64,000 nucleotides of DNA. Source: Hymenobacter profundi (GTDB lineage: Bacteria > Bacteroidota > Bacteroidia > Cytophagales > Hymenobacteraceae). Shown piece by piece: positions 25,084 through 33,839 of the stretch. Every line of letters starts with the position of its first letter. The first letter of the stretch is position 1. A model generated the notes under the pieces. It did no database searches and had not been told where the DNA came from. It saw only the letters and a list, made by a program, of their open reading frames with translations. The stretch is from positions 24,515 through 88,514 of the forward strand of contig NZ_JAHWGL010000009.1 of the NCBI RefSeq assembly GCF_019334315.1, written 5' to 3'. The position numbers and the translations under genes were made by a program.

Positions 25084-25354
25084 ATTTTACAGAGAAAGTT
25101 GGTTTTGCTTACAAATATAGCTGCCTTAAGAAAAACAAATACTATTTGACATACATTAGATGTTCTAGGGGGCGTACTAGAGCTAGAACAAAAAACCACG
25201 CTAAGGAATTCGAGAGTCTACCGAACGCATGTATAAGCCTCATTTCCGGGGTTTTGGTCACAACGGGGCGAAAAAGTATGCTACACATTGAGTGATATCT
25301 TTTACGCTCTTTTTTGGAAGCAAACATCCCCTCTACCCCGTGCTGTCCTCCCGT
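25084..25354. other. Intergenic region, no gene recognised
   Basis: A frame of 61 codons on the minus strand (25142-25327) has no recognisable domain and contains no signal peptide. I regard it as noncoding. Confidence 0.5.
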
Positions 25355-26311
25355 TTATAGTGCCGAATACTTCTTCGGCTTCAGGCCGATATACTGCTCA
25401 AATACCCGCGAAAAATGGCTCATGTTGGTAAACCCCAACTGGTAGCCCACCTCCGAAACCGTCAGGCGTTGCTCTCTCAGTAGGCGGGCGGCTTCCTGCA
25501 TGCGTAGCGTCTGATAATAGTCAAACACGCTTTTGCCAAAGGTCTGCCGGAACAGCTTTCGCAGCTTCGGCTCGCTCATGCTAGCCTCTTTGGCGAGGGC
25601 TGCAATGTGGGGGGCTTCCCCCAAAGACGACTGCAAACGCCGTTTGATGGCATAAATCGCCTGGAGGTCGGCCAAGTGCATTTTGCCCGGCGCAATGGCC
25701 TCGCGCTGCAGCAACAAGGCCACCGTATGACAGAGCAGTTCTTCGCACTTGAGCTTGCAGTAGGGGCTGGCCAGCATCTCCGGCACCGCCAGCAGCAGCA
25801 GGTCGCTGGCGGTGTGGAGGATGGCGGGGGAAGTACCCGTTTCAACGGCGAAGGTGGCGCTGGTGGCCAGCAGGCTGGCCACCAGCGGGTGGTCCAGTTC
25901 CCCGAACAGGTGCCGCAGGTAGGGCCGGGAAACGGCAATGGTCACACTGTTAAACAGCATGTTAGCCGGCATATCGATAACCGAAGAGGCCGCGTGCTGG
26001 CAGATCAGCACGCTGGCGGGTTCCGGCAGTACAGAGGGTGCCGGCTGGGCGACCGGGGGGAAAATACCCCGCAGCAGAAACACCACCTCCTCCGGCCGTT
26101 CGGCCAGGTCGGTGGTTTCCACCAGCACCGCCTCGTGCAGGTAGTAGTGTCGCACCATCATACGCAACTCGCTGCCCCAGGCAAAGCCGGTAATGTACCC
26201 GCCGCCCTTGCTGGCTGGAATATCGACGAAACGCCCCCGCACGGTGGCCCCGAGGGCTTGGGCTAATTGCAAGACAATACCAGCGCCGGTATCCGTCACA
26301 GCTATTTTCAT
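25355..26311 (-). CDS. AraC family transcriptional regulator
   Basis: This is a 318-residue regulator. The C-terminal ~100 residues carry the two helix-turn-helix motifs of the family (IAALAKEASMSEPKLRKLFRQTFGKSVFDYYQ and LTVSEVGYQLGFTNMSHFSRVFEQYIGLKPKKY). The N-terminal part (about 1-200) resembles the ligand-sensing region of PchR-like regulators. The gene is divergent from the flavin monooxygenase gene, with about 97 bp between the starts, so it probably controls that gene and itself. Confidence 0.9.
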   Translation of the reverse strand: MKIAVTDTGAGIVLQLAQALGATVRGRFVDIPASKGGGYITGFAWGSELRMMVRHYYLHEAVLVETTDLAERPEEVVFLLRGIFPPVAQPAPSVLPEPASVLICQHAASSVIDMPANMLFNSVTIAVSRPYLRHLFGELDHPLVASLLATSATFAVETGTSPAILHTASDLLLLAVPEMLASPYCKLKCEELLCHTVALLLQREAIAPGKMHLADLQAIYAIKRRLQSSLGEAPHIAALAKEASMSEPKLRKLFRQTFGKSVFDYYQTLRMQEAARLLREQRLTVSEVGYQLGFTNMSHFSRVFEQYIGLKPKKYSAL

Positions 26312-26408
26312 TCGCGACTATTTTTAGAGCAATACGGGCTATTTCACCCCTGAAAGTAAGCCCACTTTTGCATGGTCAACACCAACGTTGATTTTTAATG
26401 CAGCTTCG

Positions 26409-27587
26409 ATGCTTTTACACAATAAGAAAGTGGTCATTGTAGGCGGGGGGCCGGGCGGCCTGACCTTGGCCCGGCTGTTGCAGCAGCAGGGCGTGAGCGT
26501 GCAGGTCTACGAACGCGATGCCTCGCCGCATGTCCGGCTGCAGGGCTCGGCCCTGGACCTGCACCACGACTCGGGGCTAAAAGCCTTGACTGCAGCGGGC
26601 TTACTAGAGGAATTCAAGCAGACCTACCGCCCGGGCGCGGACGCCATGGTCGTTGTCAACGGCCAGCTGGAAGTCCTGCTCGATCAACATACTGACAAGG
26701 TCGCCCAGGATTTCGGGGACGAGGGCTTCCGCCCGGAAATTGACCGGGGGCCGCTCCGAGATCTGCTCCTAGCCTCCTTGCAGGAGGGAACCATGATGTG
26801 GGATGCTCACTTCAAGGCGATGCAGCCAGCCGGTGCGGGCTGGGACCTCTACTTTGAAAACGGAACCCACGCCTACGCCGACGTGGTGGTGGCGGCCGAT
26901 GGAGCCAATTCCAAGGTGCGCGCCTACGCTACCGAAGTGCGGCCGGTTTATTCCGGCTTTGTCCTGTTGGAAGGCTCCCTTCCCGACGCGGCGCAGCGGG
27001 TACCCGCGCTATGGCAGCTGCTGCAGGGAGGTAGTCTTACGGCACTGGAAAATGGCCAAACCATCAGCTTCATGACCAAGGGCGATGGCACGCTTAACTT
27101 TTGGATCTGGGTGAAAAAGCCCGAAAACTGGTTGGCCACCTCGGGCATCACCTGCACCGACCGGGCCGCGGTCGCCGCGTGGTTTACGCACGAATTCAGC
27201 ACGTGGAGCCCCACCTGGCAGGAAGTATTTGCCAACGAGGTCCTGACCGTGGTGCCCCGTCCGAGCTATTACTTTCCGCTAGACCAGCCCTGGCCATCGC
27301 AGCCCAATCTCACCCTGCTCGGCGACGCAGCACACCAAATGCCACCCAACGGGGAAGGGGTTAACCAGGCGATGGTCGATGCTCTGGACTTGGCCGAGGC
27401 GCTGGGCAGTACACACTTGGAAACGACTGGACAAGCCATTGCCGCATATGAGGAGAAGATGCGCCAGCGCATGGTGGGCGTCGAAGCGGACACGCGGGAG
27501 CTGTTGGACCTCATGCACGCCGACAACAACCAGGAGGTCTTTCTACGCATCTTTTCCGGGAACCCCGACGTGGCCCCCAACGCGTAG
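26409..27587 (+). CDS. FAD-dependent monooxygenase, TetX-like
   Basis: This is a class A flavoprotein monooxygenase of about 392 residues. The FAD-binding dinucleotide fold is at the N-terminus (VVIVGGGPGGLTLARLLQQQGVSV), followed by GSALDLHHDSGLKAL, a motif shared with TetX. The second FAD motif is GDAAHQMPPNGEGVNQAMVDALDLA. The pattern resembles tetracycline-inactivating TetX enzymes, but many related enzymes in Bacteroidota have other aromatic substrates, so resistance should not be assumed. An upstream ATG at 26388 is also in frame. It is divergent from the AraC regulator. Confidence 0.85.
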   Translation: MLLHNKKVVIVGGGPGGLTLARLLQQQGVSVQVYERDASPHVRLQGSALDLHHDSGLKALTAAGLLEEFKQTYRPGADAMVVVNGQLEVLLDQHTDKVAQDFGDEGFRPEIDRGPLRDLLLASLQEGTMMWDAHFKAMQPAGAGWDLYFENGTHAYADVVVAADGANSKVRAYATEVRPVYSGFVLLEGSLPDAAQRVPALWQLLQGGSLTALENGQTISFMTKGDGTLNFWIWVKKPENWLATSGITCTDRAAVAAWFTHEFSTWSPTWQEVFANEVLTVVPRPSYYFPLDQPWPSQPNLTLLGDAAHQMPPNGEGVNQAMVDALDLAEALGSTHLETTGQAIAAYEEKMRQRMVGVEADTRELLDLMHADNNQEVFLRIFSGNPDVAPNA

Positions 27588-27666
27588 CGAGGATTTTAGT
27601 AAGGCCGTGTTCCTAGCCAGCCCTTGGTAGCATACGTGCCGGAATGCATGCAGCAAAAAGTGTAAG

Positions 27667-28224
27667 TTACGGGGCACAAGCGGTTAGGATGGCCGCCAGG
27701 CGCTGCTGGCGGAGTAGCCGGTCGTTTGGCTAGCACCAGTCCCAGCAGGAGCGCACGCCTAGCTGTATGACCCAAGTGTAGGAAGGCCGCCTGTGCGGCG
27801 GGTTGGTGGGCGAAAGCCTGAGCGAGGTTGGCCGGTAGGTGCAGCATCTCCACCTCATCCAGCAGCGCCCAGGAGCCATTTTGTTGCGCTGCTGCTACCC
27901 GGGCCAGTCCGTCAGGATCATCTGTCCCGCCGCCAACAGGCGCTAAATTTTTCTCCTTGTTGACCTTAGACCAACCGCTGGTGGCTTTGCGTGGACTAGA
28001 GTATTGCCGATAAGTAGGCTCATCCATGGGCTTCGCTTGGCTGTCTATCCAGCCGAAGCATAGCGCCTTATCTACGGCTTCACTCCACCGCAGGGTAGAG
28101 ATACCAGCAATTTTCTTATGATACACCAGCCAGACCCCCGATAAGTGGCCGTGGTGCAGCTGCAGCCATTGCCGCCACTGATGCTGGTTCTGTGGGCAGA
28201 TTAAGGCACTTTTTCCTTATTCAT
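27667..28224 (-). pseudogene. YdeI/OmpD-associated family protein with frameshifts at both ends
   Basis: The central frame matches the YdeI/OmpD-associated family (GVWLVYHKKIAG, WSEAVDKALCFGWIDS, YRQYSSPRKATSGWSKVNKEK, LLGLVLAKRPA). At the start, an ATG at 28224 (MNKEK) is out of frame with the conserved N-terminus (ALICPQNQHQWRQWLQ). One more base in the five-A run at 28210-28214 would join them. Near the end, an extra base around 27711 diverts the frame; removing it gives RQQRLAAILTACAP and a stop at 27667. It is either a young pseudogene or has two homopolymer sequencing errors. Confidence 0.75.
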
Positions 28225-28275
28225 AGGATAAGTAACGGTTTACCTGCATAAAGAAAAAGGCAAGCGACGACTCGC

Positions 28276-29181
28276 TTACGCCACTGGAATTGCCGTCCTC
28301 CGCTCGTGAGCCAGAATCGCCGTGCTGATTTCTTGCGGAGCGTTTTCCTGAATAAAGTGTTTGACCTGTGGCAGCAGCAATACCTGGTGCGCGGGCAAAT
28401 GCTGTTGTAGCCGGCGGCGGTCTGGCTCCCGAAATGCCCCATCTGCCTCGCCCCAAATAAGTAGGGCCGGCTTTTCCCGTAGCTTCGCCAGCCCAGCTTC
28501 TACCTCCGCCAAATACGCGTGGCTATGCGTAATCTCTTTGGGCAGTATCCATGTGGGCAGGCGGGAAGCCGGTGTGGCGAAAGGCCCCAGATAAGCGGCT
28601 AATTCCGCCTCGTTAAGCTGGCGATTCATGCCGGCTGGGATGAGCAGCCGGGCTATTAGGTTGTAGTACCTGTTCAGCCAGCGGAAAAGAGAACTGCCGA
28701 AGAGTTTAGAGAAGGCTACCATACCGACTTGAGCGGGCCAGGCAAAGGTGTTGCCTATGATAAGGGAGTGAATCAGGTCTGGGCGGCGGCCGGCAAAACC
28801 CAATCCAATTGGACCGCCCCAATCTTGCACCATGACACGCAGGTCGCACAGACCCAGATGCTCGACTACCTGCTCCACGACCTGCGAGTGCTCGCGCGGC
28901 GTGAAGCCATACCCCGGCCCGGCAGTACTAATCCCGAAGCCAGGGTAGTCCAAGGCGATACAGCGAAAATGTGGGGCCAGCTTCGGCACCAAGTGTCGAT
29001 ATAAGAAAGACTAGGTTAGGTTGCCATGCAGCAGCAACAGGGTGGGGCCGTGACCCTCATCGAGGTAATGAATGGTGTGACCAGCCAGTTGGAGCCAGTG
29101 GCTCTCAAAAGGAAAGAGGCGGCGATTAAGCCAACCGGGTACCAGACCGGAATGGTGCAGCGAAGAGGACTGAGGAGCCAT
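28276..29181 (-). pseudogene. Alpha/beta hydrolase (haloalkane dehalogenase-like) with an in-frame TAG
   Basis: The frame from ATG 29181 to 28276 has 302 codons, interrupted only by TAG at 29011-29013 (codon 57). The stop falls in HGNLT-stop-SFLYRHL, where the family has HGNPTWSFLYR, so Trp (TGG) to TAG is the likely change. After it come the nucleophile Asp in VQDWGGPIGLGF, the acid region LIWGEADGAF and the His region VKHFIQENAPQEI. An internal GTG at 28992 could start a shorter product lacking the HGN oxyanion loop, which should be inactive. Substrate unknown. Confidence 0.8.
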
Positions 29182-29304
29182 ATAGGAGCGAAATAGGTAT
29201 TATTGTCAGGTGATGCACAAAGGTGCAGGGGACCAGTGACAGCCCTATGTCAGTATAGATGACCTCGGTTACTATTTTGAGCAAAAAATTAAGCTGAACT
29301 ATGC

Positions 29305-29461
29305 GGCATTGAGCGCGAGTTGATGAAGGAGCGTACTCATGCGGGGCTGGCCTCGGTCCGGGCCGGGGTCGGGTGGCCGCTGGTAGGGGCTGTCGGAAGA
29401 AACCGAGTTGAGCCGCATCGAGCAGCGAGAGATGGTAGGCCACGAGGTATGGCAGGCGTAA
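29305..29461 (+). pseudogene. C-terminal relic of a serine resolvase
   Basis: A frame reads IERELMKERTHAGLASVRA, as in the region after the catalytic domain of serine recombinases, then shifts frame to GLSEETELSRIEQREM and stops at 29459-29461. The N-terminal catalytic domain is absent. It ends 17 bp before the MITE at 29479. Confidence 0.6.
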
Positions 29462-29478
29462 GAGGCACGAAAACGTCC

Positions 29479-29628
29479 GTGGCTGTTGCAGAACTCTTCG
29501 AAGAGTACTCCAATCGTAAGTTTATCTGGAGGTGCTGCTCGGAAAAGAGCCAAAAACAGCATTTCTTCTTGTCAAAGCTCGCGGCCAACGCGTTCCAGAC
29601 CCGAAATATGGACTTCTGCAACAGCCAC
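29479..29628. mobile_element. 150-bp MITE with 15-bp perfect terminal repeats
   Basis: GTGGCTGTTGCAGAA (29479-29493) and its exact inverted copy (29614-29628) enclose 120 bp without an ORF. The element is flanked by GTCC on both sides (29475-29478 and 29629-29632), a 4-bp target duplication. The same 15-mer ends the IS1182-like transposase fragment at 32069 and also occurs at 55739 and 63951, so this is probably a non-autonomous derivative of that IS family. Confidence 0.85.
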
Positions 29629-29686
29629 GTCCGTTTTATAAGACCGACTAGACAGGCTGTGTCCTTAATCGTAAAGCGCGAGAGTA

Positions 29687-30586
29687 TTATACTTGCCCCA
29701 TACTTTCTGATGCTCTCCAAGTGTCTTCCAGTCCAGCGCGTAGGGCAGCCAGTGTAGCTAGGCAAGTAGCTAGTTCAGGTCCTTGGCGACTCATGACCTG
29801 AGCTAGGGGACTTTGCTCTCTTAGAGCGAGCTGATCGGTTAACAGCATCAGCAGACGCAGCTGTACTGGGTGGCCAGTCAGCAACTGTTGCACTTGACGG
29901 CCCAGAACCCGTGCGCCTACCACCAGCTTTAGGTTGGTGATATCCGTATCGTCCTCGTCAAATAGGTCGGAATGTAACGTGTATATCTCGTTGTATATCA
30001 GATCAAAATATACGGCCAGTAGATTCCATACATCAACTGCATCTTTTCCACGCATTTCTGGGCGGTCTTGCCAAGCTACCAGCTTCAGCACTACGATGCC
30101 GGGTAGCGTCACCACCCGCCACTGCTCGCCCGTGGGCGTAGTTACAGTTGCTGCGTCGGCTAGCACCTCCGCAAAACCTACCGTTGAAATGTGCTCCTTG
30201 CCCTGTCCTGAAAAATATACGTTGCCGAATTCGTCGGCAATAGCACCGAAGGGCATCAGATCGACTGTCACGCTGCCGACGGGCGAAGAGTAGAGCAAGC
30301 AGAATGCACTACTCGAAGCTCGCACAAAGCCTTCGTGCTCGACCAACCACGTTTGTAGGGCTTCGTACTCGTTCGTATCGTTGATGAACACTGCTAAGTC
30401 TAGGTCTTTGGTCGTGCGCCGGTCCGGCTCATCGTATATCTGAGTCAGCCAAATGTCGCGAGCCACCGCGCCCACAATGTAAAAATCGATGCCGAAGTGG
30501 TCAAACCCGCGTTGTAAGGCTTCCATGGTCTCGCTCATGCCGGCTGGCTTTAAGCGCTCAGGTGAGATAGGATAAATACTGCTCAT
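29687..30586 (-). CDS. AbiEii-like nucleotidyltransferase (putative type IV toxin)
   Basis: This 299-residue protein has a nucleotidyltransferase fold: VGAVARDIWLT followed by the metal-binding DLDLAV (TTKDLDLAVFINDT), as in AbiEii/AbiGii toxin-family enzymes. A later segment, LKLVAWQDRPEMRGKDAVDVWNLL, is also typical of this family. AbiEii proteins transfer nucleotides and block growth unless held in check. The start overlaps the end of the AbiEi-like gene by 29 bp, so the two are translated together. In the AbiE model the upstream protein neutralises this enzyme and represses the operon. Phage defence is the known role of AbiE systems but is not shown here. Confidence 0.8.
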   Translation of the reverse strand: MSSIYPISPERLKPAGMSETMEALQRGFDHFGIDFYIVGAVARDIWLTQIYDEPDRRTTKDLDLAVFINDTNEYEALQTWLVEHEGFVRASSSAFCLLYSSPVGSVTVDLMPFGAIADEFGNVYFSGQGKEHISTVGFAEVLADAATVTTPTGEQWRVVTLPGIVVLKLVAWQDRPEMRGKDAVDVWNLLAVYFDLIYNEIYTLHSDLFDEDDTDITNLKLVVGARVLGRQVQQLLTGHPVQLRLLMLLTDQLALREQSPLAQVMSRQGPELATCLATLAALRAGLEDTWRASESMGQV

Positions 30587-31607
30587 GTAGGAGTTGGGCC
30601 ACTTCCCGATTGCGCGGGTCGGTAGTTCTAATTAAATCGGCGTAAGCCAGTAGCGGATGGACGGCGTGCGGTTGAGGCTTTTCTGCTCCTAACGTGGTAT
30701 CCATCGGACGCAGCACTTCTACTTTGCCATTAGCATCAGGCACTAGCCGCAGCCGGCGCATTACTTCACCCCGTGCAGCAGTTGTATAAAGGGTGAAATA
30801 TTCGGGTAGCAGATAGCCTTCTAGCAGCAAATGCGCGGCGGGTTCACCTCCCCAAGCCATGTCAGGGCCTAGCTCTAGGTGCTGCCAACCCTGCCGAGCC
30901 ATGCCAGAGTCGAGCCAGCGGTAGCGCTGTGCCGCCAGCTTTGGGCGCACCACTTCACAGTAAGCATCTACCCAACGACGTAACACCTGTGCGGGCTCCG
31001 TCCACCGGCGCTTGCCCGACTCGTCACGCAATAGGCCCAGCTGTTGTAAGCTTCGCAGTAGAATGCTTACCGAACCCAACGCAACCTGCGCCTGCTCGGC
31101 CATTGCCCGGTAGCTAGCTTGCAGCAGTGCCGGCTTACTTAGCAAGTGGTAAAGTAGCTGTACCCCTGCTGGCTGGAATGCTCGGTGCTGAGTTGGTTGT
31201 TCCGCTAGCGGTTGTCGCTGCCCTTTTACCAGTACAAAAAAACTTCTTTCAGCTGCGTGCAAATAGGCGTTTCCAGCTGTGTCAAGATATTGTATGCCAT
31301 GCTGCTGCAACTTTTCGCCCTGTCGGTCACTTACGTAAGGTACCACTAACACTACCGGTTCGTCGGCCTTATTATTAATGGTACGGAGCTGCCCCACAGT
31401 GTCTGGTCTGAGATGAGGCTTCGCTTCGACTAAGAACAGATGTCCCTGCGGACCGATACTTAAACATCCATCAGCTTGGTAACTGCCGTGAGGCACTAGT
31501 TGCGTTGCCTGCTCCGCAAAAGCAACTAGGTGTGCGTTCAGCTTCGTGCAGCTTTCGAATGCACGGCAAGCCTGTAGCAGCAACTGTTCTTTCTGGAATA
31601 CGTTCAT
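30558..31607 (-). CDS. AbiEi-like antitoxin/repressor with a PD-(D/E)XK-like N-terminal domain
   Basis: The start at 31607 (MNVFQKEQ) is preferred over 31637 because an operator palindrome overlaps it. The protein has 349 residues. Residues about 35-120 have the layout of the PD-(D/E)XK fold: Asp46, then Glu61-Ala-Lys63 in LFLVEAKPH, followed by VVPYVSDRQGEKLQQHGIQYLDTAGNAYL, as in proteins labelled type IV AbiEi antitoxins in Bacteroidota. Residues about 165-205 form a winged helix (YRAMAEQAQVALGSVSILLRSLQQLGLL). It probably binds the 51-bp palindrome and represses the pair. Whether the nuclease-like domain is active is unknown. Confidence 0.75.
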   Translation of the reverse strand: MNVFQKEQLLLQACRAFESCTKLNAHLVAFAEQATQLVPHGSYQADGCLSIGPQGHLFLVEAKPHLRPDTVGQLRTINNKADEPVVLVVPYVSDRQGEKLQQHGIQYLDTAGNAYLHAAERSFFVLVKGQRQPLAEQPTQHRAFQPAGVQLLYHLLSKPALLQASYRAMAEQAQVALGSVSILLRSLQQLGLLRDESGKRRWTEPAQVLRRWVDAYCEVVRPKLAAQRYRWLDSGMARQGWQHLELGPDMAWGGEPAAHLLLEGYLLPEYFTLYTTAARGEVMRRLRLVPDANGKVEVLRPMDTTLGAEKPQPHAVHPLLAYADLIRTTDPRNREVAQLLHEQYLSYLT

Positions 31608-31652
31608 TATTTTTAATCGTTCATAAATAGTGAACAATCAAAAATAATGAAC
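31602..31652. promoter_or_regulatory. Palindromic operator over the AbiEi-like start codon
   Basis: This is a 51-bp near-perfect palindrome. Outer arms GTTCATTATTTTT (31602-31614) and AAAAATAATGAAC (31640-31652) are exact complements. Inner arms GTTCA (31619) and TGAAC (31631) lie 17 bp inward. Four GTTCA/TGAAC half-sites result. It overlaps the ATG at 31607, so bound repressor would block expression, in line with AbiEi autoregulation through inverted repeats. Confidence 0.75.
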
Positions 31653-31739
31653 AGGGAAATAAAAAGCAATATGCTGCTTCGCTATTATACTATACTACTG
31701 TTACAGGTACTTAATTCGCACATACTACTCCCGAGGCCC

Positions 31740-32069
31740 TCAAGGCAACTCCTCATCTACTTCGTAGCCTAAGAAGTAGAGAATATCGAGCCGTAAGGCA
31801 CAATGCTCCATCAGGCGGCCCACCAGCACCAGCTTGAAAAACACGACCGGGTCGGGGAAGGCTGTCCGGTATGGCTGTAGAGGAATTGCGTCTCTTCGTA
31901 GAGAAAGGTCCAGTCCACCAGTTCTGCTAGTTGGCGATAGAAAGTATGCGCCGGGACCCGTTCGGAGAGCCGAAAGCGGGTCACAACTTTATCGGTGAAG
32001 TGCTTCTTGCCTTGCATCCTCTTGCTACGGACAGCACAGCAAATAGGATGGCCGTTCTGCAACAGCCAC
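31740..32069 (-). pseudogene. IS1182-family transposase, N-terminal fragment with IS end
   Basis: The transposase starts at 32017 (MQGKKHFTDKVVTRFRLSERVP) and matches IS1182-family N-termini (YRQLAELVDWTFLYEETQ). It loses frame after HTGQPS and the remaining homology (LVGRLMEHCALRLDILYFLGYEVDEELP) runs in another frame to about 31745, where it is cut off. The outer end is the 15-bp repeat at 32055-32069. The rest of the element is missing. Confidence 0.75.
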
Positions 32070-32414
32070 ATTCGAAAGAGTAGACCTTATTCTGTCCAAA
32101 TTTACCCGACCACCTCAGATGAGCTGGGCTCGGCAGTTGCTCTGCGACCGCCACGCCGTACGCTCGCAGAGCCACCGCGGCGACTGCTACGATAATGCGC
32201 AGGCCGAAAGTCTGTGGTCACGCCTCAAAACCGAGGTCCTAGAATTGCGCGAACGGCCCGTTTTTGCCGACCTAGCGGATGCACAGCGCAGCGTCGCCGT
32301 ACTGCAATCACGAACGCCTGCACTCCAGTATCGACTACCAGACACCCTATCACACTCACCAACAGCTTCTTCCACTTAGTGCCCTAAAGTGTCCAGCCTA
32401 ACTAGACCACCTCA
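32070..32414. mobile_element. Two fragments of the IS3 element of 17980-20437
   Basis: 32070-32117 is only the outer 48 bp of one end (ending at TGAGGTGGTCGGG on the minus strand), cut by the IS1182-like end. 32118-32414 is the C-terminal orfB part on the plus strand (RSQSHRGDCYDNAQAESLWSRLK) with a frameshift near 32300, finishing at the other IS end (CTAGACCACCTCA). Both ends face the same way, so they come from two copies or from a rearranged one. Confidence 0.75.
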
Positions 32415-32479
32415 CTTTGAGGTGGTCTACCTAAGCCGGATATAATTGGGACGTTGTTTTGAGTTGGGTTTCGAAATGA

Positions 32480-32965
32480 TTAGGAGCTAAGTAGCCGAGG
32501 GCAGAATGTCGGCGCTCGGCATTGTAGTAAGCAATACGGCGGCAGCTTCCCCAGCTTGGCCAAAGCCAAGCTGGGGAAGCTGCCGCCGTCGAACAGTTCG
32601 GCTTTAAATCGACTCCATAACGATTCAGCGTGGGCGTTGTCGTAGCAGTTACCGCACCGGCTCATGCTTTGCTGGGTGCCGTGTTGGGCGACTAGGTCTT
32701 TGAAGCGGGTGGCCGAGTACTGGATACCCTGATCGGAGTGGACGACGAGCCCGGCCGGTGGGCGGCGCACGGCCAGGGCGCGGCGTAGGGCTTCGCTGAC
32801 CAGGTCTTCGGGCATGGTCTCGCGTACATCCCAGCCCACGATTTTGCGCGAGCAACGGTCGAGCCACACGACCAGGTACAGCCAGCTGCCGCCCTGCTGG
32901 GGCAAGTAGGTGATATCGCCTACCCACACCCGGTTGGGGGCCGTAGGCGCCGGTTGACCCAGCAA
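32480..32965 (-). pseudogene. orfB catalytic domain of the second IS3-type element
   Basis: The DDE Asp residues and Glu (AHAESLWSRFKAELFD) are present, but after GGSFPSLALAKL the frame is changed by the inverted repeat. The normal C-terminus (YYNAERRHSALGYLAP) is found in the adjacent frame up to about 32420. Upstream, frame changes near 32965 and 33250 separate it from the N-terminal half. Confidence 0.8.
32537..32588. repeat. Perfect 24-bp inverted repeat inside transposase orfB
   Basis: Arms 32537-32560 and 32565-32588 are exact reverse complements around a 4-base loop. The expected codons between SLA and YYNAERRHS are replaced by an inverted copy of the preceding sequence, which shifts the frame. 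This is the same type of lesion as at 11398-11457, in a different IS. Confidence 0.9.
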
Positions 32966-33839
32966 GCGGTTGGGCGCGGCCCGTACGGCCGTTGGAATCG
33001 GTGGTGCGGGCCGCCGCTAACGAACGGGGCTGCTGAGCGCGCAAACCACGGGCCTTGAGCACGCGACGGATGTGCCAGCGACCTACCCCAGATGGCCCTG
33101 CGCTTGCACTTCCACGCGCAGTCGGCGCGTACCGTAGTGCTGGCTGTGGTCGGCAAACGCCTCGCGCACAGATATTTTTCAAGCCAGCAGCTGCCGACGG
33201 CGCTGCCAGCCGTAGTAGGCAGCCGGGGCCACGCGCAGCACTTGGCAAAGCTGGCGGATGGGCACGTAAGCGGCCCGTTGGGCGATGTGGCGGTAGGCGC
33301 TCACCGGGTCAGCTGGCTGAGCCTGCGCCTACAGCAGGCAACTGGCCAAAGCTTTTTTAAACTGTCGAGTTCCTACTCGGCCCACTTGAGGCGGGCGCGC
33401 AGGGCTCGCACCTCCGGGTCACGGGCCACTTCTTCGCTGCCTACCTCGGCTACGAGCTGCTGCTACCAACAGTAGAGCAGTTTGGGGCTAATGCCCAACT
33501 GCCGGGCCACGGCCTGCGTGCTGCGGCTCTCGGAAGCCAAGCGCAGGTCCTCAGTCTTGAATGCTGCATCGTATGTACGCTGTTTGTCGGGCGATGCCCC
33601 GCTGGTTTGTGCTGCCATCACAGAAGAAATATACGTCTTTCTTCTGTCCGTCATCTCTAGACCACCTCGCCCAAGTGAGTGAGAGAACAAGCATTTTATC
33701 CTGCACTGAATTTAGGAAGGCAGCCTAGCTCGTTTCGCCTTGCGCTGCTCGATACTTTCCTGCTTAGCTCATTGGCTTATGTGTATCACCTCGTAGGCAA
33801 GTGGATGTGGATATTTGACTACACCACTTAGCAGATAAG

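Larger units (their letters stand above)
32418..33668 (-). mobile_element. Second type of IS3-family element, decayed
   Basis: It is bounded by TGAGGTGGTCTACC at 32418 and GAGGTGGTCTAGAG read from 33668. On the minus strand orfA starts near 33654 (MTDRRKTYISSVMAAQ...FKTEDLRLASESRSTQAVARQLGISPKLLYCW, then a stop). orfB survives in several frames; its DDE domain is at 32480-32965 (TAPNRVWVGDITYLPQQGG, VVHSDQGIQYSATRF). A template-switch hairpin breaks the C-terminus at 32537-32588. A second partial copy forms the right half of the remnant at 11340-12199. Confidence 0.8.

Noticed and set aside
26409..27587. Calling the flavin monooxygenase a tetracycline resistance gene
   Set aside because: Motif similarity to TetX is shared by enzymes with other substrates, so only the family is stated.
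29337..29765. 142-codon minus-strand frame across the MITE
   Set aside because: It crosses the resolvase relic, the MITE and the AbiEii 3' end and has no protein-like conservation.
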